Positions 51,323 to 63,424 of a stretch of 64,000 nucleotides of DNA are shown here, in pieces; the stretch's first letter is position 1; each line of letters opens with the position of its first letter. This DNA comes from Shinisaurus crocodilurus (taxonomy: Eukaryota; Chordata; Lepidosauria; Squamata; Shinisauridae). The stretch is taken from assembly GCA_021292165.1 (NCBI GenBank), contig CM037876.1, positions 310,818,492-310,882,491 of the forward strand, read 5' to 3'. Both the position numbers and the translations under genes were made by a program. Under the pieces are notes generated by a model. It saw only the letters and a list, made by a program, of their open reading frames with translations, searched no databases and was not told the DNA's origin.

Positions 51323-54300
51323 CCTATTACACAGCAACAGACATTTCCAGCATCTTCCAGGTACACAGGCTGGAATTCCTCTCAACCAGGAATAAATAGG
51401 AAATCTCTCCCCATTCCCACCTTTTACCTGCCTGGCTTGTTGAAAAAGTGCCAGGGGCCAATCTCGCCAGGTGCTCCTCGCCTGCGTTTATGCCCACACA
51501 CCTGCTTTGGATGCCTGGCATAATATGGCTGGTGAATGCCCAAGAAGTTGCAAGACGACAGGGGAACGCTCTTCCAAGGTTCCTATCATTTCAGTGGGGC
51601 TTGTGAAGGAGAACATCCTGAGTGATTACACATAGGGTGGAAAAAACTTTCTCCCCTTTCAGAGAAAATACCCTTCCCTCCCCAAATCAAAATAAAGTGC
51701 CCAAAGAAAGAGCCAACACTCCCCACTGTTACAAAATTTTGTATTAATCATCTCTCCCTTCACTTTCAATATAACGTTGATATGAAACATAGGCATGATT
51801 CCTAGTTACATGGGAGGAAAACGAATAATAAATATATATTGTAGCAAGTTGAAGTCACGAGGGTGTTTCACCAGTAATAACAACAAATTGAAAACTGTAC
51901 ACTTGCAAAGAAATTACAGCATCCCCGAACGTTAGTGTCGTCCTCCTCCTGTCTAATCAGGAAGCTGATACATGTAAACAAACATGCTATGTCCATATAT
52001 GACAAATTTTCTTTTTAAAAAATATGCATTGCTTGGCAACATTAACTAGGCAAAAATATTTCTTTGTGCACTAATTTTATACAGGGGAAATACACTCTTC
52101 CCCCAACCAAAAAGAAAAGAAAAGAAAACAGATCAAGACTAAAACGCATGCATGTACGATAAAGGGCTTTCTTTTCTTCTTCTTCTTTTTTGCCGATAGC
52201 TGGCATGCAACAGAAATGGAAATCCAAGCCTTTTCATTTGCTTACAGTAGGCATAAATACATAAGGGTTATATATTAATAAGGGAGGAAATATTCTGTTG
52301 TGTTTTTTGTTGTTTTTTAAACATTTATTAACATTCCTGTTTTCTTGCCATTCCTCCCAGAGGAATACACATTCACCTTTTAAGTAAAGATTAAAGGAAT
52401 ACAAAAAATAAAACTCACTTTGCAAACTCTAATGACTTGTATAAAATCAACTTTAGTGTTATCATAGCTGTGTGCAAATAATACTTTCTACAGGATCTAC
52501 TCTTTCTACTTCTTCAAAACAGGCACATCCAGACTTGGGGAGGCGGGGAGAAGGCTGTGCCCATAGGCCTCACTAGATGTTGCAAGAGCTGTTGTCCCAG
52601 AAATCTCTTTGCCCTCTCTCCTTCATAAGCTCTAGCTAAAACACAGTATGTGCTGTGACACCGCCTTGCCTTGCCTCCGAAGCCAAAAGCACATCGTGTG
52701 GCGTGTTCTCCTAAATGACATGAAGGAAGGGGCAAAGAGAACTTTTTGGAATGTCTAATTTAGCCTCGTGAAACCCACGGAGAGAGGGACGCTGACAAGG
52801 AAAATCCTTAAGAGCCGATTAAAATGTGGGCCCTGGTGCTTCATGGCTAGGGCTGAACAAAGTTCTGTAGCACAGCCTTCCCCAACCTGGCGTCTTCCAT
52901 ATATGTGGGACTACAACACTCATAATCCCCACACACAATCTGAACTGCCTACAGATCTGTATACATCACTCGCCGAAGGGTTCAGGGAGCTTGGCTTGAG
53001 CTGGCTGGGGTGGAACCTCCTTCCCCTCTGTGATCTCATGACCACAGAGGGGAAATGCCTAGACTGCATCTTGGCTTCAGGTTGGCACAGGCTCCTAGTT
53101 GCGCCAACGGAGCCGCGAATGACACCTCAAAAGAAAGGCCCGTTTTCCTCCGTATCATTCCTTCTTGGCCCAGCCCAGGAAAAGAAGAGAGAAAAGGCAC
53201 TGCTGTTGCCCAAGGTTGGGAGAGTGTGAAGGAGGTTGTGCGCGTGCGTCACTGCAACCAAAACCAACTGATGACAGGTGTATCCTGCGGGCATCTTGGC
53301 CATCAAGAACTTGGAGCCCACTGCCCTGCTTGCAAGGACACCCAGGCTTGCTGGGAAATGGTATTCTGGCCTGGGGCAATTTGCCAGGCCTGGGGCAATC
53401 CTCTGAAGGAAGACCCCGCTGACCAGTCCCAAGTCCCGTGGGGCTCGGATGTGAACGAGGATGAGCCGGGACAGCTTTTCCTCACATGGAGCTCCACGAG
53501 GGCGTGGGAGCCCTTCTGTGCACTGCAGAGTCACTGGAGTGTTGGTCAACAAGAATGGACTGGACTCAAAATGGGAACACGTGGGTGCAGCTCAAGGACG
53601 CAACAGCGCCCCCAGTGGCAGCTGCCCTGTGTCACCTCCTGGCTGGGCCACGTTCGGTATGTAATTCGCTTCCATTTCCAGCCGATGGCCAAGGGAATGG
53701 CGCTCAGACCTGTTGTCTACACAGTTTTTTTTCTCCAGTGTCCAACACAGCCACGGCCACTTGGAAATACTGGATTGGTTCATGTTGCCGTGTCGATGGT
53801 ACCACACTGCAGGAAGTAAAGTGGATTCCCCTCCCCCTTAAGCCTGTTGTTCCGTTGTTGGTTTTTTTCACCCTTGTCAACTACTGCCCCCAAATGAACT
53901 CTAAAGTAGCGTAAAAAAACAAACAAACGGAATTTCCCCCCTCCCTCCCTCCCACAGCCCCAAGTCCTGTCAACACAAATCCGTTTGCGTTTCCCCATTC
54001 AACAATTGTCATAAACCACGAAAAAGAAAAGCACCAAGATAAATTCCATACGTGATAATCGCATAGTAAAAGTCGTCTCTGGCAGCGCAGGCCGAGATAA
54101 CCAGCTTACACACTCTTGTAATGAGAGCGAGAGGAAAAAAAAAAAAAAAATAGAACTCCACACATTTCTATGTAGTGAAATATTTTGCAATTTCTGACAC
54201 TATCATATAATTGCTTATTATAAAACAGTTGCATTTGGCGATAAATGGGTAAATACAAAACGAAAGGCACTGCCACTTTTTAAAAAAATACTAAACATTT

Positions 54301-55654
54301 GACTTCCATGGCCTTTTGCACGCAACTTTTTTTTTTTTTTTTTTATAAATAGATTTAATTTTACTTTAGATACTTCTGGTGTTGTTTTTTCTTCTTCTTC
54401 TTCGTCTTCTTCTTCTTCTTCTTAAATCGGTGTTCTTTACCTGCAGTCAATACAGGACTTTAGAGGGAACTTGGGTGGGCTTCAAGAATGTATCTGAAGC
54501 CCCTTTATTATACAAGAAACAGAAAACAACCACACACAACTCAAGACAACAATGTACCTACGCACTGCCAATGGAAAAGAAGCTCTTATTTGAAAGGGGG
54601 AAAAGAAAGAAAATGAAGTACATGGTTGTTAATATCAGGATTTTATCATGGTTACCAGCCATAGCAAGTTATAAGTCATATATTTATCCAAAATAATATA
54701 TCTTAATAATTGGATAACCTCTGTTTTCTATATTCAGCAAAGGAATAAATAAATGTTTCAGATTTGTAAATACTTTGAGGAACGCCCTCCTTTTCGTAAT
54801 CTGACACCCCCATCCCACCCCCAAGATCCCTGTACAAGTGATGCTACACTTTGTAGACCGCCAAAACACGCAAACTGCCATTCTCCCGGCTTCTGGGTCC
54901 AATCCATTTCCTACTCTCACGGATGCACCCCCTGCTTTGCTCACAGATATCCGTGGCCACGACTGGCCAGGCTGGTCTCCGGAGCAACGAAAATCGCATT
55001 GCAACGATTAAACGGGATGCAAACCCCACTCGTTGCAACGCAGCCTGCGCAGGTGACTGACCTGCCTGGCGGAAGGTGTCCCTCTTCTCGAGTGCCTTAA
55101 AAATCACTTCCCAAAAACTCTCCCACCACGACTGTATTCCTTCTTTGCTTACACTCAAAACACATCCCGTTTCACCACTACCACGCATTCCAGTAAACAT
55201 GACACCGAGAAATAAAAAAAAAATGGTATTTTGGCACTTTTTGTTAAAAAATATAAAATAAATTTTAAGTCTTTAAAATACTGCATCTCGAACACATTTA
55301 CATATATTTCCTTTGTCTGCAGCCGGGGTGGGCGACCTCGTTCAACCCTCTGGAGCTCCCCCTGCGGGCTGCACTCCTACAAATTTTGGCATCAAACTGC
55401 TGCAGAGGGGCAAAATGGACTAAATTTAATTTGTTTTCAAGCTACATTTGTCCTTTTTACCCTACCGTAGCAGTTTGCCGCCAATTTTTTTTCTTTTGCC
55501 ACTGTGAATTTTGTCGGTGTGGCAGCAGAGGCTGCATTGTGTGCCACCCGTGGGCCGAGTGTTGACTGCCTTTGGTCTTGAGGCTCCAGAAATTGTGGCA
55601 GACTCTGAGGGGCAGCCCTTTATCTTCTTCCTCCCTCCACTCGACCTGTTAGTC

Positions 55655-55789
55655 CAGTGTTTCTCAACCTTGGGTCCCCAGATGTTTTTGGCCTACAACT
55701 CCCAGCATGCCCCAGCCAGCTATGCTGGCTGGGGCATGCTGGGAGTTGTAGGCCAAAAACATCTGGGGACCCAAGGTTGAGAAACACTG
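55655..55789. mobile_element. hAT-like palindromic MITE (family A), copy 15
   Basis: 135 bp with perfect 8-bp duplication TGTTAGTC (55647-55654, 55790-55797). Lies in the putative SAMD4A 3' UTR. Confidence 0.92.
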
Positions 55790-57848
55790 TGTTAGTCACA
55801 GCAATTGTTTGGCACTAAGCTGACGTTGATTAGATGCCAAGGATTTTTTATTCTCCCTGATTTCAACTGGGTTATGGGGCGCACTGTTGCAGGACAAACA
55901 ACACTGCAACTTGCACTACAGGCTTACCTAGATGGGGGCTTATTGACCTACTCCCTGGGCATGTCCACCCTCCCATGTTCAGCCAACTTCATGTTGGTTT
56001 AACTGTGCCATGGCTTCCAACCTGCAGGCCTCGGGAACTTTAGTTCCCGGATGGAGCATAGGATATGTAACAATGGAAGCACAGGACCGTCACAAGATCA
56101 AGAAGGAAGTTAGGGGAGCCATGGCCATTTCAAACTGGTCTCTAACCAATTAAAAACCTGTAATGTAGGCTCCATCAAGACAAATCTTCAGCACCTTCAC
56201 AAAACTACAATTCCCAGCAGGGCTGGGCAACTTTGGAGGGTCCAGGGGCCAATTTCCGCTGGGGACCATAACCCCTGCCGCCTCCAGATTGTGCACCTAG
56301 GTTTGTTTGTTTCTTTGCTGCTGCGCACTGCTGAAATTCGCTCACAAGGTGGCGCCCACAGGGGGGTGCGCGAATGCATGTCACCCACCCAATTCCCATG
56401 GCGGTTCTGTGGGGAGAAGCCATGATGGAAGAACTGGTTTCAAACCAGCTTACAATGTATAGTTTAGAGATGCCCAATGCTTGGCACTGTAGCACACAAC
56501 CAAGAACTGAGGAGGTGTCCTTGGGGGACGTAAGAGGCATTTTTGTCCATAGAAACCAGCAAGGCAGGAACAGAAAACAAGACGAGCAGAAACACACACC
56601 TGCTGCCAGCCCGATGGACGGGTGAGTACCCATGTTGCTGAAGCCACAGCATGATCAGAAACGGTGAACAGACCCCAAAAATGGGGGTGATGTCTAGATG
56701 AGCCCTTATCATCAAGGATTACGCAATATACTGGTATGATGTGATGCACCAAAATATGTCAGATTTTTGAGCTATATTCTTTTAAAGCTGTTTCTTCCTG
56801 TAGGTGGCAACAGCACCTAATTACAAGGGCCAATGGAGAAATGTTGCCATAAAGCATAGAGTTTGTGAAGCTGTAATCACACTTTTTTTCTCCAGTGACC
56901 AACTTGGGGGGTTGGGTGGGTTCCCTTCCTCTATGCTGTCTTTTCTAGACAATTCCAAGTAGCCACCGGTGATAAAAGAGACTGCCCCAGACACTGTGGC
57001 TCTCGTTCAGAACGGAACACGAGCAACTTCCCGTGTCTTCAACGTGACCTCGCACCTCTTCCAGGGTTGACCCAGAGGCCTGCATTTTATATTCGGAGGC
57101 CTTCTGGGCTTGCATATTAAACCTGGTCAGGCCCAACTAGAGTTTGTGGCAGAAAACCAAGTAGCGAGAAACGGCCAGTGTCAGAAAGCTATGCGCCGCC
57201 TCGGCTGTTCTTCCAAGCCCTTTTTCACGAGCCACCTGTGCACGATGCGCTCGGAAGAGCCAGGTCTGCTTGCTATTTCCCTTCTTGGCCTCCTGCGCGA
57301 CCCGTTTGCCAGGCCCGGAGAAAGGCAGCAGTGTCTGCCTTCCAGCATAAACATGCCGCAGAACAAACACCCTATTTAGACAGAGCACTGCTGACTCACG
57401 CGGCTTTGTTTATCCTTCCCTCCCGCGTGGCTCTCCGGCACAGGAAGGGCACGTTCTACCCTCCTGAGGCTGTGCATCCCACAATTACCTCACGGAGCAG
57501 GAAAAGCAGTGGGAATCTGTGCCCTGCCTGTGCTTTTACTGACTCGGAAGGACCGGCTCTCAAAACGCCAAAAAACCTTAAATTGTGGAAGTTAGGCCAG
57601 ACTGGTTTCAAAGGACCTCTTCCAAGTGGGGCTACTTGGGATCACGCAGTCCCTACATACGCTTACTTGGAAGTAGGGGGCTCTTCCCAAAGTTGCCTCA
57701 GAGGTATGGGAAGACAGGCAAGATGGTTGCGGTGCTGGCAACGTAGGAACCCGAAGGCCCTGTGGGAGGAACCGACGACACGGCTCTAGTCCACACCCAC
57801 TCTAGGGGCATCCCTACCGCTATGGCAATAATGGAATCAGCCACAAGT

Positions 57849-57892
57849 TCCCCTGACATTAGTAGGCCCCAAAGCCTACTAATGTCAGGGGA
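57849..57892. other. Perfect 19-bp hairpin with 6-base loop
   Basis: TCCCCTGACATTAGTAGGC (57849-57867), loop CCCAAA, then the exact reverse complement (57874-57892). It is in unique DNA of the putative SAMD4A 3' UTR. Confidence 0.85.
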
Positions 57893-58194
57893 GAGCTCTG
57901 ATGTGCTGATCGCACGAATCCCGCCCCTGCAGACCACAGGACACCTGACGCGCAACTCTTAACGGGTCCCACAAGGAGATCAGGAAGCATCGTACGGTCA
58001 GCCCCGGCAATTCAAAGCCAAGGGGTTCCTGCCCCACACTTCTGGGCCCCAGTTAAACGTGCCCACTTGAATGGAGACCGGAGCTAGACATTGGGGGGGC
58101 ACGAGGGACTCCCGCCAACTGTATCATGGTGCTCCATCCGAACAGCAGTTTTCAATTTGATACTGGAAGTTTAGGCCTGTGTGTCCCTCTAGCG

Positions 58195-58329
58195 CAGTGT
58201 TCTCCAACCTTGGGTCCCCAGATGTTTTTGGCCTACAGCTCCCAGCATGCCCCAGCCAGCGTAGCTGGCTGGGGCATGCTGGGAGTTGTAGGCCAAAAAC
58301 ATCTGGGGACCCAAGGTTGGAGAACACTG
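58195..58329. mobile_element. hAT-like palindromic MITE (family A), copy 16
   Basis: 135 bp, flanks CTCTAGCG (58187-58194) and CTCTAGCA (58330-58337), an 8-bp duplication with one change. Confidence 0.9.
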
Positions 58330-58588
58330 CTCTAGCATCTCTTAGCACTATGTGCAAAGAACATCAGGGGAACCTTGGTGCTAGGTGGCACTGTCGGGGT
58401 GTGTGTTGCACACTTTCCCATACTGACGGTTTTGCATTACAGTACCAAACCGAAAGCAAGGAAGGCCCCGAGTGGGCTTGCCGCTCCTCCCCCGGAGAAG
58501 CAACCTTAGGATGTTCCCTTCTCCTAGGATGTGGAACCAGCTGTGCCAAGTCCAAAATGCAGCATCTTTAACTTCCCGCCCCCTCTCA

Positions 58589-58625
58589 CGCACACACACG
58601 CACGCACGCACGCACGCACGCAGGC
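58589..58625. repeat. CACACG / ACGC short tandem repeat
   Basis: CA then ACGC units. Confidence 0.8.
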
Positions 58626-59880
58626 ACACACTCCCCTCTCTCGAAGGAACAGAACCTTCTCCGCAACACCTCCCTTGTCTGCTCGGCGACATTCCTCACT
58701 CCCTACTTTTGGCGCCCTGCTCTGGGCCAGCTTGAAAAGTCAAGAAAAAGCCACAAGTGCCCGAGGGCCCTCTAGAAGCGACAGCTTGGCCGTTCTGTGA
58801 AAAGGCAAAAAAACAACAACAACCTGCTGCTACGACACAAAATAGAAAATAAAAATTACACGCACACTCACGCAGATGCCATGCAAAAGGTTCGTTACGG
58901 CAGCGAGGTGAGAAGGAAAGGAGGCAGGCCCTGGATCCTCGCAGGCGGCAGCAAACCTGCGCCGAGCGAGACCAAAGGCCTTGAACCCGCCCGCCTCTCG
59001 CGCCTGCTGCGCCTGCCGTCCTTTTCTGCTCCTCCTCGCGTTGCTTTTGTCCCAGCCGTTGTGTCTCGTGAGATATTTCACTGGCACATGCATGCACAAT
59101 CTCGTAAGGGAACAGGGCAGCTGGGATTGGGGCCAATGGCAAGTATCCCAGGTGGCAGGTCTGGGGATTGGGCTGCCTGCCCCCCCCCCCCCACGTTTCA
59201 CTAAGTAACACTGCAAGAAGAGAAGGAGGGTGAAGTACTCAGCACATTTGATGGGCTCTTTTCGACCCACCTTCGTGTAAACAATGCACAAAATTCAAAG
59301 TCGCTCTTTCTGAATGTCCCCGAAGGGAAAACTGGTTGGCCGTTTTCGTCTCTTTTCCGCCTGCCCATCCCGATGTCCAAATAAAACATGGCAGCTCCCA
59401 TATTTACAGATGGCCAACGCGCTGCTCCCTTCTTCTTGAGCACGCTTCAGCAAAATCCTTGGAACGTCTCTTTCTTCACAAAGAAGGGTTGCATCTTCTA
59501 CCCCACTGGAGAATTCTTGCCTATTGCTTTGCTACTAAGATGCCTGCCCTTAGATGCTCTTATACACTACCGGGATGCCTGCCGTTAGATCGAGCTCTCC
59601 AATCTCTTTTGGTTTCCCATCACATATTCTCTCCGTCTGTGTGCGCACTGAGCCCAGTTCTAGTTCTGATGATGTAACAATAGGATAAGCGATCCTTTCA
59701 CAAAATTAAGACAGAGAGGGGAGACAGAGAGGGAAAGAAAGAAGAAAACAGCAATGAAAAGGTTTGCAAAATATCTCCAGGGATCCTTAGCGTGTCCAGG
59801 GACTCGTCACCCAATCCTCCACTGGTCCAGCAGCCAAATTTTCTCACGGCCAGCGTTGTCACTGCAGACACCTCTGTCTT

Positions 59881-59909
59881 CTAGATCGTCGAGGTTCTGT
59901 CCACACCAT
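59881..59909 (-). CDS. SAMD4A: Probable last coding exon of SAMD4A (Smaug1), C-terminal tail
   Basis: On the minus strand a good acceptor (CCCTTTCAG, 59910-59918) is followed by AT, then codons reading GVDRTSTI and a TAG stop at 59881-59883. From memory of the family, Smaug/SAMD4 proteins end in a peptide of this kind, with a preceding Asp whose G would come from the previous exon. SAMD4A is the convergent neighbour of GCH1 in other vertebrates, and the strand fits. SAMD4A is a cytoplasmic SAM-domain RNA-binding repressor of translation. Only eight complete codons support this, and no other SAMD4A exon was seen between 59.9 and 64 kb. A second frame from the same acceptor stays open for 33 codons (CGQNLDDLEDRGV onward), so the frame choice is not certain. 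Confidence 0.6.
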
Positions 59910-60396
59910 CTGAAAGGGCATGTTCACGATTAGATACGGCTGTGGCATCCCAGGAACAGCTGGCTGGCTGTGATGTCAATGTTTTCCTACCCAGGAGACA
60001 TTTTAATAGCAATGATTTGTTCACCAGCTACAAACCACAAATAGAACCCATGGTTTGTTGTTGCCTGGCAAAGTCTGGCTTGCTTTTAACCATGGCTTGT
60101 CGTGGTGCCTGAACCAGGAATTGTGGCTTATCCCTGGCTTCTTGTTGCCGCTGCTGTCCGCCCTGAAACAGAGGGCTGAACAAGAGCAGCCTGAAAATGA
60201 AACCGCTCTGAAGGCTGGCAAACTGGGCGGGAGAGAAACAAACCAGAAACAGGGAAAACAAGCCATGGCTTCTCTGCTCAACTGCAAGACCATTCATGGC
60301 TAAAACAATGAACCATAGTTAACATAAACCGTGGCTTAGCGTTATGTGCAAACGCAGTCATTGGCCGGGTTCACACGTTACTTTAAACCCAAAGAG

Positions 60397-60723
60397 TGTT
60401 CTTTAGCATTGTTAACAATTACAGAAAAGTTAGTTTGTTTAAAAAATACAAAAGAATTGATAGTGAATTTGTTAACAGCAGCAAAATTAATGATAGCTAG
60501 GAATTGGAAGGTTCAACATGTGTTTTCAATTAATGAATGGTATACAGAGGTATGGGATATCGCGTTAAATGATAAATTAACTTGTAATATCAAAAAGGAC
60601 AATTGGAGAAAGACACCTTTGTGAACATTTGGGGCAAATTTTTGGATTATGTGTTGGTAAAGGGGAGGGGGAACAAACCTTGTCAAGATTTGTTATATTT
60701 TTGGAATATAGAATAATAGCTTG

Positions 60724-60764
<41 letters not shown>

Positions 60765-60901
60765 AATTGGGGTGAGAAATATAACTTGGTCCCAAGAGGT
60801 GGGGGGGTGCACAATGTTTATGTTGTATTTTTTGTTGTTGTATTCATTAGTAGTTGTAAGATGTGAAAAATTAAAAATTTAATAAACAAAACAAACGAAA
60901 A
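60397..60901 (+). mobile_element. L1 LINE 3' end, copy 4, with 12-bp target duplication
   Basis: Frames read LALLTITEKLVC, LIVNLLTAAKLMIARNWKVQ, VWDIALNDKLTC, very close to the copy at 48.8 kb. It ends in an A-rich tail. AAACCCAAAGAG flanks it on both sides (60385-60396, 60902-60913), splitting another repeat. Confidence 0.85.
60720..60765. repeat. TA / CA microsatellite
   Basis: TA run followed by CA run within the L1 3' UTR. Confidence 0.85.
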
Positions 60902-60913
60902 AAACCCAAAGAG

Positions 60914-61660
60914 GGTTCTGAAACCTCGGTGGGTTTAAAGTGGCCCCAGCTGTGCCTGACTAACGGTCGGGCACAGCGGGGTCTGGAGGCCTCGCCTCTC
61001 CCCTCAGTCCTCCGGCCGGTATCCCAGGGGACACCGCGGGAGCACTGAGGCGAGAGGAGTGGGGATGACGGCTGCCCCAAAGTGCCCACGCGGCACTTTT
61101 GGGAAGCTGTCAAGAGAGGCTCCTTGCCCTTGCTTGGTGGAGTTGCATCCCCGCTGAGCAAGGGCAACGAGCCCCCCCGGATGTACCCCCCCCCCGAGCA
61201 CCACTCAGCACTGCTGCTGTCCACCACTGTCTGCCTCCGCCGCTGTCCCTTCGGCCAAAAGGACAGCGGCGGCGGTGAAAGCAGCACTGCGGTGTGTGTG
61301 TGTGTGTGTGTGTGTGTGGAATCCAGGCTCCCGGCCTCGCTTCCACTCGAGAGCAAGCGATGCCGGGGCGCCTGGATTCCCCGCGCCACGGCCGGTGCCG
61401 GGACAGCAGGTCTGCTCGTGAGCAATCCTGCTCTCCTGACATCGGCCACGGTGCAGGGGGAAGCCGATGACAGCCATGCTATGCGGCGTTTGTGCACTTG
61501 GCCGGCTCTCTTTGGCCAGAGCCCTGTGGCCAGAGTGGCAGCCCATGTTTTGCTGCTCCGGCCAGGGGGCCCTATGCCGCTTTTGGCTTGTGGGAGGGTT
61601 AGCATGTCGTCTGGGCTTGGACAACGCGCTAAATCTACTAGGGTGAGCATAACCCTAACG
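60914..61660. other. GC-rich foldback-type repeat DNA, no gene
   Basis: Inverted blocks: GCCCTTGCTTGGTGGAGTTG against GAGCAAGGGC, and GGACAGCGGCGGCGG against CCGCCGCTGTCC. Frames of about 260 codons occur on both strands through the symmetry and are not supported as genes. GT run at 61290-61318. It continues a repeat beginning near 60362 (GGCCGGGTTCACACG). Confidence 0.45.
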
Positions 61661-61920
61661 CAGGGCTCCCCAACCTTGGGTCCCCAGATGTTTTTGGCCT
61701 ACAACTCCCAGCATGCCCTGGGGACCCAAGGTTGTTGGAGAGCCAGGACTGGTGCAAGGCAGTTTGGTGCCCTAGGCAAGATCAGATATTTAGCGCCCCC
61801 CTTCCCACTTGAGAGTGCTGTATTTTGTTTTCAAGGCGTTTCTGGCGCCCCCTTTAGCCCTGCGCCCTAGGCGGCTGCCTAGTTGGCCTAATGGTAGCAC
61901 CGGCCCTGTGGAGAGCCCTG
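61661..61920. mobile_element. Palindromic MITE (CAGGGCTC variant) carrying another repeat
   Basis: Left end CAGGGCTCCCCAACC, right end GGAGAGCCCTG, flanks CCCTAACG (61653-61660) and CCCTAATG (61921-61928). The interior at about 61746-61909 (GCCCTAGGCAAGATC ... GCGCCCTAGGCGGCTGCC) is a separate repeat. Confidence 0.75.
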
Positions 61921-62756
61921 CCCTAATGCAAGCCATGGCTTTGCAGGGTGGCCTAAAACACCCCGCAGCGGTCAGACGACACGCTAGACCTCAGTAGGGA
62001 TTAGCCTACCGAGGTTTTGCGTGTCGTGCGAACCCAGTCACTGAGTTCAACCCCTGCTGTGAGGCAGGTTATTCGTCCATTTCTCCTTCCCCAGAGAAAC
62101 CTAGCGATGTGGATCACGTCACAAAACCCACAGCAGGCTCGGGTCCACTGTGAAATTCTCCGGCACGGGCCCTTTTCCATATGAACGGGAGCTGTGTGGA
62201 AGTATTACGCGAGGAGAGTGGGGGGAAGATTGCTGCGCTCTGTCTGGCTGCTTTGGGTCCTCTTGGGGACCAAGTTGAAATCACCCTCGGTCAATCCAAC
62301 TAGATGCTCTGGAGCAGCCCGCCCCCCCCCGCCAAAACCTGGTGCCCTCCAGATGTGTTGGGCTACAACTCCCATGATTCCCAGCCAGCTTGGCTGTTGT
62401 TGGGCACCAGGCCGGGGAAGGCAGCTCTAGACGCCCGGCGCCATCTTGAAAACTCCTCTTGCCCCAGTAGGGAAGCAAGGCAGCGTCGGTGCTGGTACGG
62501 CAGACCAAGCGGGTTGGATGGGGAGACGGAACAAGGAGGCGGGGGAGGAGCAAGAGAAACCGGACCAGGGCTGAGCCCTTCTCTGTCCCGAACACATCCC
62601 TACCTCCATTCCATCGGACTACTGAGCACTACAGGGTTACATGAAGTGAGCCCGATCTCCAACAAACTCTCTGTCCCATTTTCGGGGACAATACTCATGC
62701 AAACCCAGCAGGTGGTGACTTATGACCACAAACAAACAGAGCACCCAAGTGGAACA

Positions 62757-62862
62757 TCGGAAGCTGCCTTAGATGGGAGACGGACCCGTGGTCCATCTGG
62801 CCCAGTACTGTTGACCCGCACTGGCAGCAATGGCTCTCTCCGGGGTTTCAGGCACCACAACA
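62757..62862 (-). mobile_element. tRNA(Ala)-like SINE tail fragment
   Basis: CGGAAGCTGCCTTAGATGGG, GTGGTCCATCTGGCCCAGTA and GGGGTTTCAGGCACCA. Confidence 0.65.
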
Positions 62863-62991
62863 AGTCCATAGTCTCCAATTGCCCCGAAAATGCCCGGACC
62901 ATCATGAAAACACATAAGCCATCATGGCTTCTCACTTTGTCATGCAGAGTCCCGAATTCCCCTGCCTCCCGCAACTGCAAGATACTTTTAA

Positions 62992-63082
62992 GCTGCTCTT
63001 AAAGGGGCCATGGGCAACGTTGCAGCTAAGCTTGCAGTTTTAGCTTAGCTGCAAGTTTGCCCATGACCCCTTTAAGAGCAGG
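62992..63082. mobile_element. Foldback hairpin, about 37-bp arms
   Basis: CTGCTCTTAAAGGGGCCATG / CATGACCCCTTTAAGAGCAG outer arms and GCAGCTAAGC / GCTTAGCTGC inner arms around a short centre. Probably a very small non-autonomous element. Confidence 0.7.
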
Positions 63083-63424
63083 GAGGGAACAGATGCTGCT
63101 AAGCTGGGAGGGCCAGGTGAGGATGTGTGCGTGTGCGCGCGCACATGCTCTACCTACTGCCTCTGCTGCACGTTGCTGTGGGAAAGGGATTAGCTGGGTG
63201 AAAAGAAAAGGAGGTGGAGGCTGCACCTGCTGGCCTGGACCGTGGAAGAGGTGAATGAGGGAATTTATCACATGATTCCTATCTTTATATTGCCAAAGAT
63301 TAAGGGTTTACATAAGGTTAATTTTTTTTTTTACAAAAGCCACTTATAAAATAACATATAATAATGGAGTAATTATAATATATAAGATTTTGTGTGTTTC
63401 CTCTAATAACATTTGCATTTCACC

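Larger units (their letters stand above)
51720..59880 (-). other. SAMD4A: Putative SAMD4A 3' UTR and flank (8 kb maximum extent)
   Basis: Beyond the putative TAG the minus strand continues into DNA that is mostly unique, AT-rich, and much poorer in SINEs and LINEs than the rest of the window, as expected of a long 3' UTR. AATAAA on the minus strand occurs at 55847-55852, 54504-54509 and 52324-52329, giving candidate UTR lengths of about 4.0, 5.4 and 7.6 kb. Two 135-bp palindromes (55655-55789 and 58195-58329) and a perfect 19-bp hairpin (57849-57892) lie inside. Open frames in this region, such as a 254-codon one at 53055-53819 on the plus strand, match nothing I recognise. Confidence 0.35.

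Noticed and set aside
53603..53620. CTCF site (CAGCGCCCCCAGTGGCAGC)
   Set aside because: Looks like the core but lacks one base in the spacing, so it is not listed as a feature.
53055..53819. 254-codon frame, plus strand
   Set aside because: Unique DNA but no domain recognised, overlapping frames on both strands, antisense to the putative SAMD4A UTR. A protein search could reopen this.
61082..61870. 262-codon frame (plus) and 259-codon frame (minus) around 60.9-61.9 kb
   Set aside because: GC-rich, self-complementary repeat DNA opens frames on both strands at once. They include a GT-run translated as CVCVCV/HTHTHT and MITE sequence.
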